Assembly (NCBI GenBank): GCA_031258625.1
Contig: JAIRMO010000130.1
Span: 1-26,041 of the forward strand
Direction of reading: 5' to 3'
Length of the DNA: 26,041 bases
Source: Spirochaetaceae bacterium
GTDB lineage: Bacteria; Spirochaetota; Spirochaetia; Treponematales; Breznakiellaceae
Position numbers and translations under genes: made by a program. The notes under the pieces are model-generated. The model was not told the DNA's origin. It did not search any database and saw only the letters and a list, made by a program, of their open reading frames with translations. Positions 6,527 to 14,159 of the stretch are shown in pieces. Numbering within the stretch: the stretch's first letter is position 1; the number at the start of each line of letters is the position of its first letter.

Positions 6527-8454
6527 ATGCCGGAAGGGTTTTGGTGATCCCCGCGTTGGAAAAGGGGAGGGGAGGGGGGCATCTGATCCGGTCCCTCACC
6601 TTGGTACGGGCGCTCCGTTCCCTCGGCGGGGAGGCCTGTCTTTACCTGCCGGTCATTTCCGGGGAAAGGGTTACGCCTGATTATCCTGGGGCTGTCGCGG
6701 GTCTGGCCGCGGGCCTGGTGGATTCCTTTAACCCCGCCTGGATCATGGATGCCGGTCAAAAGCCGGAAGAAAAAAAGTGGGACCTGATTGTGGTGGATAG
6801 GTTCAAAACTTCGCTTGAGGAATTCCGAATCTGGTCGGCCTGGAGCCCCCTGGTAGGGTTAGATGAAGGCGGCGTCCGGCGGGATCGTTTTGATTTCCTC
6901 CTGGATTTGCTCCCCGGTCCGCCGGGGATCCCCTCCCCTAATATGACTTCCCCGGAACTCCTCCCCCTGCCCAAAAACCGGCGGCCTTCTTTTTTTACCC
7001 CCCCCTGTACCGGGGAGGGGCCGGTTTCCGAAGGGGCCTTGCCCCCGGCCCCCTTCAGAATCCTGGTGAGTTTTGGCGCCGAAGATCCCGCGGAACTTTC
7101 CCTTGCCGCGGTCCAAGCCCTCGTCAATCCCCCGGGGGTGGAGATTACCCTCGTCGTGGGGAGCCTCCATAAAAACCCCGCCGCCCTTCAAACCCTGACG
7201 GAAAGATCGGGGCTCCGGGTTCTCAAAAACATCGGGGAACTCCGGGAAAAACTCGCCGGGTACGACCTCCTCGTGACCCATTTCGGGCTTACCGCCTTTG
7301 AGGCCCTCTACGCCCGGGTACCGGTGCTCCTGGCTGCCCCCGGCCCGTACCACAAAAGACTGGGACGCCGGGGGGGATTTGTTTCCGTGGGAACCGGTAA
7401 AAAAGAGGCGGCCCGGCTTGCCCGGTTTTTGTATACAAACAACCGGCTCGACCCTCAAAAGCTGTATGCCGTCGCCGGGGCCTGTGAAAAAATTGCCCGC
7501 CGTTACAACCTGGAGGGGGAGCGGCCCGGCGATCGTGCCCGGGATCTTGCCCGCCTCCTCCGGGAATTTACCCCGATCCCGCCGGACGCCTGTCCGGTCT
7601 GCGGTAAGGGGGAACGCCGAAATCACCGGGTCCTCGACCGGTTCCCCCGGAGGACCTATCGGTCCTGTCCCCATTGCGGTATGGTCTATATGCTCCGCTT
7701 ATCAAAGCCTTCCATAGAATATGAAACCGATTATTTTTTCGGCGCCTATAAACGGCAATACGGAAAAACCTACCTTGAGGATTTTCCCAGCCTGGTAAAG
7801 ACGGGAAAAATCCGGTTGAAACATATCCGCGCCCTCCTTCCCCGGGCGAAGGGGGGGACGCCCCGGCTTCTGGATCTGGGATGCGCCTACGGTCCCTTTC
7901 TGGCCGCGGCCCGGGACGGGGGATTTTCGCCCGTGGGCATGGATCCCGTGGAAGACGCGATCCGTTATGTCCGGGACGAGCTGGGTTTCCCCGCCTTTCA
8001 GGGTTTTTTCCCCGAATCGCCCCCGGAATTCCGGGGCCAGGACTTCGAGGTCATAACCCTCTGGTACGTGATTGAGCATTTTGAAGCTCCCCGGCGGGTC
8101 CTGATGGAAATAAACCGTCTCCTTAAACCCGGCGGGGTCCTGGCCTTTGCCACCCCCTCCTTTGGGGGAATTTCCCGCCTGAAATCCCGAAAAAAATTTC
8201 TTGAAAAAAGCCCCGCCGATCACTGGACCCTGTGGTCCCCCCGCCGGTGCGGTAAAATCTTGAAATCCCTGGGGTTTAGAGTAAAAAAGATACGGATCAC
8301 CGGCCATCATCCCGAACGGTTCCCCCTGATAGGGCCCTTTTTAACGAAAAAGACCGGCCCTGTCTACAGTTTTTTTTATGGGATCAGCGTAATTTTTGGC
8401 TTGGGAGATACCTTTGAGGTATACGCGATAAAAAACAAAAGGAGGGGCCCATGA
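6523..8454 (+). CDS. PseG/SpsG-like nucleotide-sugar protein fused to a zinc-ribbon SAM methyltransferase
   Basis: A 643-residue two-part protein. Residues 1-345 resemble PseG/SpsG (UDP-sugar hydrolase, GT-B-like). They include GRGGGHLIRSLTLVRAL (~15-31) in the place of G.GH..R...LA, DLIVVDRF, ILVSFGAEDP, and the nucleotide-binding end THFGLTAFEALYARVPVLL. A Pro/Gly-rich linker (~150-178) lies within this half. A four-cysteine zinc ribbon follows (CPVCG at ~356, CPHCG at ~380). A class I methyltransferase completes the chain: LLDLGCAYGPFLAAA (~448-462) is motif I, and later come VITLWYVIEHFEAP and LLKPGGVLAFATPS. PseG and methyltransferase domains are normally separate proteins. The gene overlaps both neighbours by 4 nt. 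Likely role: making and methylating an unusual sugar; the substrate is unknown. Confidence 0.85.
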   Translation: MNAGRVLVIPALEKGRGGGHLIRSLTLVRALRSLGGEACLYLPVISGERVTPDYPGAVAGLAAGLVDSFNPAWIMDAGQKPEEKKWDLIVVDRFKTSLEEFRIWSAWSPLVGLDEGGVRRDRFDFLLDLLPGPPGIPSPNMTSPELLPLPKNRRPSFFTPPCTGEGPVSEGALPPAPFRILVSFGAEDPAELSLAAVQALVNPPGVEITLVVGSLHKNPAALQTLTERSGLRVLKNIGELREKLAGYDLLVTHFGLTAFEALYARVPVLLAAPGPYHKRLGRRGGFVSVGTGKKEAARLARFLYTNNRLDPQKLYAVAGACEKIARRYNLEGERPGDRARDLARLLREFTPIPPDACPVCGKGERRNHRVLDRFPRRTYRSCPHCGMVYMLRLSKPSIEYETDYFFGAYKRQYGKTYLEDFPSLVKTGKIRLKHIRALLPRAKGGTPRLLDLGCAYGPFLAAARDGGFSPVGMDPVEDAIRYVRDELGFPAFQGFFPESPPEFRGQDFEVITLWYVIEHFEAPRRVLMEINRLLKPGGVLAFATPSFGGISRLKSRKKFLEKSPADHWTLWSPRRCGKILKSLGFRVKKIRITGHHPERFPLIGPFLTKKTGPVYSFFYGISVIFGLGDTFEVYAIKNKRRGP

Positions 8455-10046
8455 CCTTTACCCATAACGAACGGATTTTGATTCTTGGAGCGGGGATCAT
8501 GCAGGGGCCTGCCCTGAGGATAGCCAAGGAAATGGGGCTTAAAACCGCGGCCATAGACGGGGACCCCCGGGCTCCCAACGCGCCCCTGGCGGATCGTTTC
8601 GAGTGTATTGATCTCAAGGATACGGAGGGGATCACCGCCTTTGGGCGGCTGCTCCAGGCCGAAGGGGGGCTTTCGGGGATAATGACCGCGGGAACCGACT
8701 TTTCCGCCTCCGTCGCTTATGCGGCGGAAAAACTCGGCCTGCCGGGGATCCCCTACGAAGCGGCCCTCAACGCCTCGGACAAGGAACGGATGCGCCGGTG
8801 TTTTAAACAAGCCGGGTTACCCTCCCCGGAATTTATGATCCTCCGGCGGAGCCCTGAACTGGGATTTATCCTGCCCTTTGGGTATCCGGTGGTGGTAAAA
8901 CCGGTGGATAACATGGGGGGCCGGGGCTGCCGCAGGGTTGATTTCCCAACCGGCCTGAAGCCGGCGGTACAGGATGCCCTCAAGTTTTCCCGATCCGGCA
9001 GGGTCATTGTGGAGGAATATATGGACGGCCCGGAATTTTCCCTGGACGCCGTGGTGTACCGGGGAGAAGTTACCCTCTGCGGTTTTGCGGATCGGCACAT
9101 CTATTTCCCCCCCTATTTTATTGAGATGGGGCATACCATGCCCAGCAGCCTGGATGATACATCTCAGGACCTGGTCCTGGAGACCTTTATCGCGGGGATC
9201 CGGGCTCTGGGTATTATCCAAGGAGCCGCCAAGGGGGATCTCAAACTCAGTTCCCGGGGGCCGATGATCGGGGAAATCGCCGCCCGCCTCTCCGGGGGGT
9301 ATATGTCGGGCTGGACCTACCCCTACGCTTCGGGGGTGGAACCGACCCGGGGGGCGATTCTGGCCGCCCTGGGGATAAGGCCCGAAGCCCTGGCCCCCTA
9401 TCGGAATTGGACCAGCGCGGAACGGGCTTTTATCTCCATCCCCGGCAGAATCCGGTCCATCCGGGGGCTGGAAGAGGCGGGAACCGCCGGACATGTCAGG
9501 GACCTTTTCCTCAGGGTCCAGGCCGGGGATCGGGTCCGTTTCCCCGAAAACAACGTGGGTAAGTGCGGTAACATCATCAGCGCCGCCCCTTCCCGGGAAA
9601 TTGCCGTGGCCGCGGCGGAAGAGGCGGCCCGTCTCATTGGAATCCGCCTTGAAGCGCCGGACGGGGAAACGGAAGCCTTCCTCGCCGAAGGCCCCTTCCC
9701 GGGGCAAACAACCCCGGCGGAACCTATTCCCCCCGCTTTTCAGGTTCCCTCTCCGGTTCTGGATCGGCTTTTTGCCCTGCCGGAACCGGTTGTTGCGCCC
9801 GGGGGAGGGGGGGAATTTTTCATCCTTCCCTTTCCGGAATTCACCGAATCGGGTATTACGGATTATATGGGCAGGTCCGTGGAAGCCTCCCTTACCATGG
9901 TACGGGATTTAACCGGGCGCCCCCTTCCCCTGGGGACGGAAAACGGCATCCGGGGGATACCCCTGGGACGGGGTTTTTGGGCCGCCCTGATCCGCGGCGG
10001 CTACCAGGGGGGGACATATTGGGTGGATCGTTTGGTTTGTCAATAA
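8451..10046 (+). CDS. ATP-grasp family ligase with C-terminal extension
   Basis: A 531-residue protein with the layout of PurK/carbamoyl-phosphate-synthase-like ATP-grasp enzymes. The preATP domain is ILILGAGIMQGPALRIAKEMG at the N-terminus. The ATP-binding lobe is PVVVKPVDNMGGRGCRRV (~147-164), followed by EEYMDGPEFSLDAV. The metal/phosphate end is GEIAARLSGGYMSGW. These enzymes form carboxylate-amine or carboxylate-thiol bonds through acyl-phosphates. The last ~115 residues lie beyond the usual ATP-grasp core and match nothing I recognise. A strong AAAGGAGG precedes the ATG, which overlaps the previous stop by 4 nt. In this cluster it could attach an amino acid or other amine to a sugar acid; that is inference. 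Confidence 0.85.
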   Translation: MTFTHNERILILGAGIMQGPALRIAKEMGLKTAAIDGDPRAPNAPLADRFECIDLKDTEGITAFGRLLQAEGGLSGIMTAGTDFSASVAYAAEKLGLPGIPYEAALNASDKERMRRCFKQAGLPSPEFMILRRSPELGFILPFGYPVVVKPVDNMGGRGCRRVDFPTGLKPAVQDALKFSRSGRVIVEEYMDGPEFSLDAVVYRGEVTLCGFADRHIYFPPYFIEMGHTMPSSLDDTSQDLVLETFIAGIRALGIIQGAAKGDLKLSSRGPMIGEIAARLSGGYMSGWTYPYASGVEPTRGAILAALGIRPEALAPYRNWTSAERAFISIPGRIRSIRGLEEAGTAGHVRDLFLRVQAGDRVRFPENNVGKCGNIISAAPSREIAVAAAEEAARLIGIRLEAPDGETEAFLAEGPFPGQTTPAEPIPPAFQVPSPVLDRLFALPEPVVAPGGGGEFFILPFPEFTESGITDYMGRSVEASLTMVRDLTGRPLPLGTENGIRGIPLGRGFWAALIRGGYQGGTYWVDRLVCQ

Positions 10047-10071
10047 AAAACAGGAGGAATTTTGAGACATC

Positions 10072-11160
10072 ATGACCGGTGGGAAAGGACGGTTCAGTAT
10101 TATTTTCCTCTTTATGTTGTTTTCCGGGGCATTTCTTTTCGCAGAGACATCGAATCAGAAAACCCTTGAAAAAAATGAAAAAATTCTTGCCCTGGACGAA
10201 ACCTTAACCCGGCTTGGGGCGGAACTCTCCTGGGATCCCTTTTTTGGCTCCGGGATTTTATCTGTTCCCGGACACTCCGCCGTTTTTGAGACGGGGAACG
10301 CCGGGGAGGAGGGGTTTCTCTTAATTGACGGCCGGGAGCTTTTCCTGGTTCCCGCCCCGTACCTGGAAGGGGGTCTCCTCCGTTTCCCTGAGGCCTTTGT
10401 AACCTCCCTCAGGGAGCGTCTGGACCGGGTCCTTCAGGACAACCGGTTCCGAATCGCCGCGATTATCCTGGATCCCGGCCATGGCGGCAGGGATACCGGG
10501 GCGGTGGGGAACCATGTGATAGACGGAAAACAGGTCCGGGTCGTTGAAAAGGATATTACCCTCAAGGTTTCCCGGGATATTTATTCCCGGTTGACTTCGA
10601 CTTATCCCGATAAACGGATCCTCCTCACCAGGAATACCGATACCTATCCTACCTTGGACGACCGGGTAACCATAGCCAATTCGGTTTCCCTGAAGGAAAA
10701 CGAGGCCATCCTGTTCATATCTATCCACGCCAATGCGTCCATGAATAAAAATGCCCGGGGATATGAGGTGTGGTATCTTACTCCGGAATACCGCAGGACC
10801 GTCATTGACGAGGAAAAATATGACGACCCCCTTGAAATTATATCCATCCGCAACGCCATGCTGGAGGAGGAATTTACCACCGAAAGCATCATGATGGCCC
10901 AGTTTATTATGAACCGTTTTAAGGAACAGGTCGGTTCCCTCCTGCCATCCCGGGGCGTTAAGGCCGAAGAATGGTTTGTGGTCCGGAATGCCCGGATGCC
11001 CTCGGTGTTGGTGGAATTGGGGTTTGTGACCAACGAGGAAGACGCCCGGCTTATGATCAACGATAACTACTTGAAGAATTTTTCAGAGGCGATCTATAAT
11101 GGTATAAGAGATTTTGTGACCATGTTTGAACAATCCGGAGGATTTACCACTATCCCATGA
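10072..11160 (+). CDS. N-acetylmuramoyl-L-alanine amidase (Amidase_3), exported
   Basis: A 362-residue periplasmic zinc amidase that cleaves the bond between MurNAc and the stem peptide. A signal peptide (positives, then IIFLFMLFSGAFLFAETS) is followed by a ~110-residue N-terminal region and the Amidase_3 domain. The expected ligands are present: H137 in DPGHGG, E159 in VEKDI, H219 in SIHAN, and catalytic E315 in LVELGF. An insertion (~230-275) separates the last two, as is common in AmiC-type enzymes. AGGAGG at 10052-10057 lies 14 nt from the ATG, an unusually long spacing, but no better in-frame start exists. Its stop overlaps the GerMN gene. Position upstream of flaA suggests wall remodelling for periplasmic flagella or division. 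Confidence 0.93.
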   Translation: MTGGKGRFSIIFLFMLFSGAFLFAETSNQKTLEKNEKILALDETLTRLGAELSWDPFFGSGILSVPGHSAVFETGNAGEEGFLLIDGRELFLVPAPYLEGGLLRFPEAFVTSLRERLDRVLQDNRFRIAAIILDPGHGGRDTGAVGNHVIDGKQVRVVEKDITLKVSRDIYSRLTSTYPDKRILLTRNTDTYPTLDDRVTIANSVSLKENEAILFISIHANASMNKNARGYEVWYLTPEYRRTVIDEEKYDDPLEIISIRNAMLEEEFTTESIMMAQFIMNRFKEQVGSLLPSRGVKAEEWFVVRNARMPSVLVELGFVTNEEDARLMINDNYLKNFSEAIYNGIRDFVTMFEQSGGFTTIP

Positions 11161-11645
11161 ACACGAAGGCAAGGGAAATTTTCTTAAAAATATACCGTTT
11201 CTTACAGGAAAAATACCGGCGGCGGTTGGTTTATCTCCTGGTTTTGGCTTTTTTTACCCTGATTGAATTTATTCAAATTGGTCTTGTCAGAAAGACTTTG
11301 ATGTTTTATGCTATTGACAAGGGGATCAAGGTGGTGGAAGAGCGTTTTTTCCCCCGATCCGGTTCCCCGGAAGTTGATATAAGGCGGTATGTAGAAGATG
11401 TCCTTTTGGGTCCCGCTACCCCGGATGCGGCCCCGCTTTTTCCCCGGGAAACCAAACTGGAGTCCCTTTTATACCGTGGAAAGACCCTCTATGTCGGTCT
11501 GTCGGAGGCGGCGGCTTTGCCTCCGTTGGAGGGGGGGAATGTTTTTACAAACCTTCACACCCTCCATTCGGAAATTCAGCGAAATTTCCGGTATGTTAAA
11601 AATGTAAAGTTTTTTATTAATGGAAATGAAGTTTTTTTACGGTAA
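11157..11645 (+). CDS. Membrane-anchored GerMN-domain protein
   Basis: A 162-residue protein. A basic N-terminus is followed by one transmembrane segment (about residues 24-44, LVYLLVLAFFTLIEFIQIGL). Residues ~70-160 match the GerMN fold: IRRYVEDVLLGPATPDAAPLFP, then ESLLYRGKTLYVGLSEAA and the closing FFINGNEVF. GerMN domains occur in GerM, LpqB-type and other cell-envelope proteins and are usually found with peptidoglycan enzymes. The ATG overlaps the amidase stop by 4 nt, so the two are probably translated together and act on the same wall process. No catalytic residues are known for this domain. It is the last gene before the flaA promoter. Confidence 0.8.
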   Translation: MNTKAREIFLKIYRFLQEKYRRRLVYLLVLAFFTLIEFIQIGLVRKTLMFYAIDKGIKVVEERFFPRSGSPEVDIRRYVEDVLLGPATPDAAPLFPRETKLESLLYRGKTLYVGLSEAAALPPLEGGNVFTNLHTLHSEIQRNFRYVKNVKFFINGNEVFLR

Positions 11646-11692
11646 TTTTTTGAAGATATTTTATATAAAAGGGGGAAATACAGGAAAAAGCG

Positions 11693-11720
11693 TTGACAAA
11701 CTAAACATTTCTCGTATACT
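11693..11720 (+). promoter_or_regulatory. sigma-70 promoter of flaA
   Basis: TTGACA (11693-11698), 16-bp spacer, TATACT (11715-11720). Predicted +1 is near 11727, followed by AAAGGAG (11754-11760) 6 nt before the flaA ATG. This agrees with the known use of the housekeeping sigma factor, not sigma-28, for spirochaete flaA genes. Confidence 0.85.
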
Positions 11721-11766
11721 TTTATTATTAAGACTATGGAATTCTATGAATTTAAAGGAGCTTTGA

Positions 11767-12783
11767 ATGAAACGGATGTTCATTCTTGTCGCCATCGCGT
11801 TGTTTGTCGTTGGATCCTTGTTTGCCGAAGAGGCCATTTTAATTGACTTCTCGAAACTCACGGCGGACATAGTTGCCAATCAGGATAACCAACCAACCCA
11901 AAACCGTGCGACCGCGATGGATTATGCTAATGTCGCCGGCGGCAGTTTCACCACCGAACAAAAAGCGGTGATGAAAACCTCCCTTGCTATAACTAATTGG
12001 GATGTGGTACTTGCATCCTCTTCCCGTAGTGTGACGAATGAGGTCAATAGTTATACCTTGGAAGCCGCTTCCAAGCAATGGGGTACGGTAATGGGTGTTC
12101 GGGTTCATTTTCCCGTGGAAAGCTGGAATTCGTGGGCTATTATAAAGCCGCCCTTTGATATTCCGGCCTTTGAACCCCAGGCGGAAGTTGACGATGATGG
12201 TAATATTCAGCCCGGGGAAGACAGCAACGGGATTACCGGTCCGAGCCGGTTTGAAGACGGTTATGGGGTCGTTAAAAATGTGGGAACGATTAAATCCATA
12301 GCGGTAAATGCCTATGGCCTTAATTTCCCCCATGCCTTGTCCGCCATTATCATTGATTCCCGGGGAAACAGCCAGAATGTGTTTATGGGGTATCTGAACT
12401 ATGACGGCTGGGGGGAACTCCGGTGGGATAATCCCGCGTATATTACCCAAGTCAGAAATCGGGAACTACGGTTGTATCCCCTCTATCCCCAATCTACCCC
12501 CTTTGTCAAATTCGGCGGTTTCCTTATCCAGCGGGACGGCGCCAAGGAAGGCGGGGATTTTATCGGTTACTTTAAGGATGTGAAGATCATCTACGACAAA
12601 GCGGTGCTTGATACTGAACGGGATATTGATGATGAAAGTCACTGGAATATCATCAAAGAACGGGAGACCGCTAAAAAGGTATGGGAAATGGAACAGTTTG
12701 GTCATGAGCAGGTACTCCGTTATCTGGAAACTCAGAAACAGGCAACGGAAAACACCTTTACACCCACACCGACAAATGAATAG
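11767..12783 (+). CDS. flaA: Flagellar filament outer-layer (sheath) protein FlaA
   Basis: A 338-residue FlaA protein, which coats the FlaB core of the spirochaete periplasmic flagellum. A Sec signal peptide (MKRMFILVAIALFVVGSLFA) precedes the mature start EEAILIDFSKLTAD. Family segments include WGTVMGVRVHFPVESWNSWAI, then a conserved block ending SIAVNAYGLNFPHAL and, further on, NRELRLYPLYPQSTPFVKF. The C-terminal tail is charged and ends in a Thr/Pro-rich stretch (TFTPTPTNE), which lies outside the conserved domain. The gene has its own promoter and a strong terminator, so it is expressed apart from the upstream cluster. Synteny amidase-GerMN-flaA is, from memory, also seen near flaA in other treponemes. 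AAAGGAG is well spaced for the ATG. Confidence 0.93.
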   Translation: MKRMFILVAIALFVVGSLFAEEAILIDFSKLTADIVANQDNQPTQNRATAMDYANVAGGSFTTEQKAVMKTSLAITNWDVVLASSSRSVTNEVNSYTLEAASKQWGTVMGVRVHFPVESWNSWAIIKPPFDIPAFEPQAEVDDDGNIQPGEDSNGITGPSRFEDGYGVVKNVGTIKSIAVNAYGLNFPHALSAIIIDSRGNSQNVFMGYLNYDGWGELRWDNPAYITQVRNRELRLYPLYPQSTPFVKFGGFLIQRDGAKEGGDFIGYFKDVKIIYDKAVLDTERDIDDESHWNIIKERETAKKVWEMEQFGHEQVLRYLETQKQATENTFTPTPTNE

Positions 12784-12790
12784 GTGAGGT

Positions 12791-12819
12791 TGTTTCAAAA
12801 CCAACCGGGTTTTGAAACA
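12791..12819 (+). terminator. 12-bp perfect hairpin after flaA, without T tract
   Basis: TGTTTCAAAACC (12791-12802) pairs with GGTTTTGAAACA (12808-12819) around a 5-nt loop, starting 8 nt after the flaA stop. No T run follows. It may stabilise the 3' end of the flaA mRNA; the true terminator is the next hairpin. Confidence 0.55.
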
Positions 12820-12854
12820 GTAGCCCTAGGTTATGTAATATAACCGCTATTTAG

Positions 12855-12897
12855 ACTGTCCAAAAAATCGCACTGGTTTTTTGGACAGTTTTTTTTT
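12855..12897 (+). terminator. Strong intrinsic terminator of flaA
   Basis: ACTGTCCAAAAAA (12855-12867) pairs over 13 bp with TTTTTTGGACAGT (12877-12889) around a 9-nt loop, followed by eight more T residues (12890-12897). It separates flaA from the alarmone synthetase gene. Confidence 0.93.
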
Positions 12898-12922
12898 AAT
12901 ATTTCGGACAGGGAATGTGGCA

Positions 12923-14155
12923 ATGAACAATACCGGACTGCCTGACAGAAATCGTTTGCGGGGAATCTATGAAAAATTCCTGGAAATACGGGCTGTAGTT
13001 TCCAAAGATCTGGAAGAACTCATTGAGGAAGCGGTCTTTCCCTTGTCGTCCCGTCCTACCGTCAAGGGACGGATCAAAGATTTTTCCAGTTATTATAAAA
13101 AATATATAAAGCTCTTGAAAGAAAATTTCCATTCCCAGAATCCGCCCTTGATTACCGATTTGATAGGGATCAGGATTGTATGTCCGTTTATCGATGATAT
13201 ACCCGTAGTAGAGGAGGTTCTCAAAAAAAAATTTGATGTTATTGAGGTTGAGCGTAAGGGCGCTGATTATAACTTCAAAGAATTCGGGTATGAATCCACT
13301 CATTTATTGATAAATATCCCCGATACGATCCTGGAGGAACGGGGTTCCTGCGATGTGGGGGTGGCGGAAATTCAGATCCGGACGATTCTTCAGGAAGCCT
13401 GGGCGGAAGTAGAACACGAACTGGTATACAAGGCCGAATTTACCCCCTTTGATGAACCGATGAAACGTAAATTGGCGGCGGTTAACGCCAGCCTCGCCCT
13501 TGCGGATATTACCTTTCAGGAAATAAGAAATTACCAGCGGCAGCTTAACGGGGAATTGGAGAAACGGCGGGGTTCCTTCTTTAAAAAAATTGAGGAATCA
13601 ATTGACGGCCGTTTATTCAATGAAAAAGAACAGGAGGAGGAAAAGAAAGATTACCCGGCGTTTCCTTTACCGGAGGAAAAGAAATCCATCGACGATCTGC
13701 TTCTCAACGCCCTTTACGCCCATAATAGAAATAAATTTGAGGTCGCCATAGGGTTGTACAGCCGTATTCTGGAAATGAAGCCCGATGATTCTATCGCGTC
13801 CCTTATTTATAAACACCGGGGGATGGCGAATTTTGCCCAGTCCTATTACGAAGACGCGGTTGAAGATTTTTCCCGTTCCCTGAAACTGGATCCTAAATCA
13901 TATAAAGCCGCCTACTACCGGGGGGTAGTCAGATCCGTAGAACAGCAGTATATCGAGGCCATTGATGATTTTACCCTATCCCTCGCGATAAACCCTTACC
14001 AAAATTTTTGTCTCTATCGCAGGGGGCAGGCTTATTACCACCTTGGCGACTATCCCCAGGCGTTAGCGGATTGTGACACCGCCTTGGTATTGGACCCTAA
14101 CGCTGAACAGATTAAAAAATTTAAGGGATTGCTCCTGGAAAAGTTGAAAATGTAA
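12923..14155 (+). CDS. RelA/SpoT-type (p)ppGpp synthetase with C-terminal TPR repeats
   Basis: A 410-residue protein. Residues ~45-165 form a RelA/SpoT nucleotidyltransferase domain: VKGRIKDFSSYYKK (~47-60), DLIGIRIVCPF (from ~79), EFGYESTHLLI (~120-130) and EIQIRTILQEAWAEVEHEL (~149-167), all canonical blocks of small alarmone synthetases. There is no HD hydrolase or TGS/ACT domain. An acidic, Lys/Glu-rich linker (~210-260) leads to about four TPR units (RNKFEVAIGLYSRILEMKPD; YEDAVEDFSRSLKLDPKS; YIEAIDDFTLSLAINPYQ; YPQALADCDTALVLDPNA). It should transfer pyrophosphate from ATP to GDP/GTP, with TPRs binding an unknown regulator. AGGGAA lies 8 nt before the ATG at 12923. An upstream in-frame start at 12881 falls inside the flaA terminator and is rejected. 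It converges with cca, 4 bp apart. Confidence 0.9.
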   Translation: MNNTGLPDRNRLRGIYEKFLEIRAVVSKDLEELIEEAVFPLSSRPTVKGRIKDFSSYYKKYIKLLKENFHSQNPPLITDLIGIRIVCPFIDDIPVVEEVLKKKFDVIEVERKGADYNFKEFGYESTHLLINIPDTILEERGSCDVGVAEIQIRTILQEAWAEVEHELVYKAEFTPFDEPMKRKLAAVNASLALADITFQEIRNYQRQLNGELEKRRGSFFKKIEESIDGRLFNEKEQEEEKKDYPAFPLPEEKKSIDDLLLNALYAHNRNKFEVAIGLYSRILEMKPDDSIASLIYKHRGMANFAQSYYEDAVEDFSRSLKLDPKSYKAAYYRGVVRSVEQQYIEAIDDFTLSLAINPYQNFCLYRRGQAYYHLGDYPQALADCDTALVLDPNAEQIKKFKGLLLEKLKM

Positions 14156-14159
14156 CGGC

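Noticed and set aside
12881..12922. Upstream in-frame start for the RelA-TPR gene
   Set aside because: It begins inside the stem of the flaA terminator; ATG 12923 has AGGGAA at good spacing.
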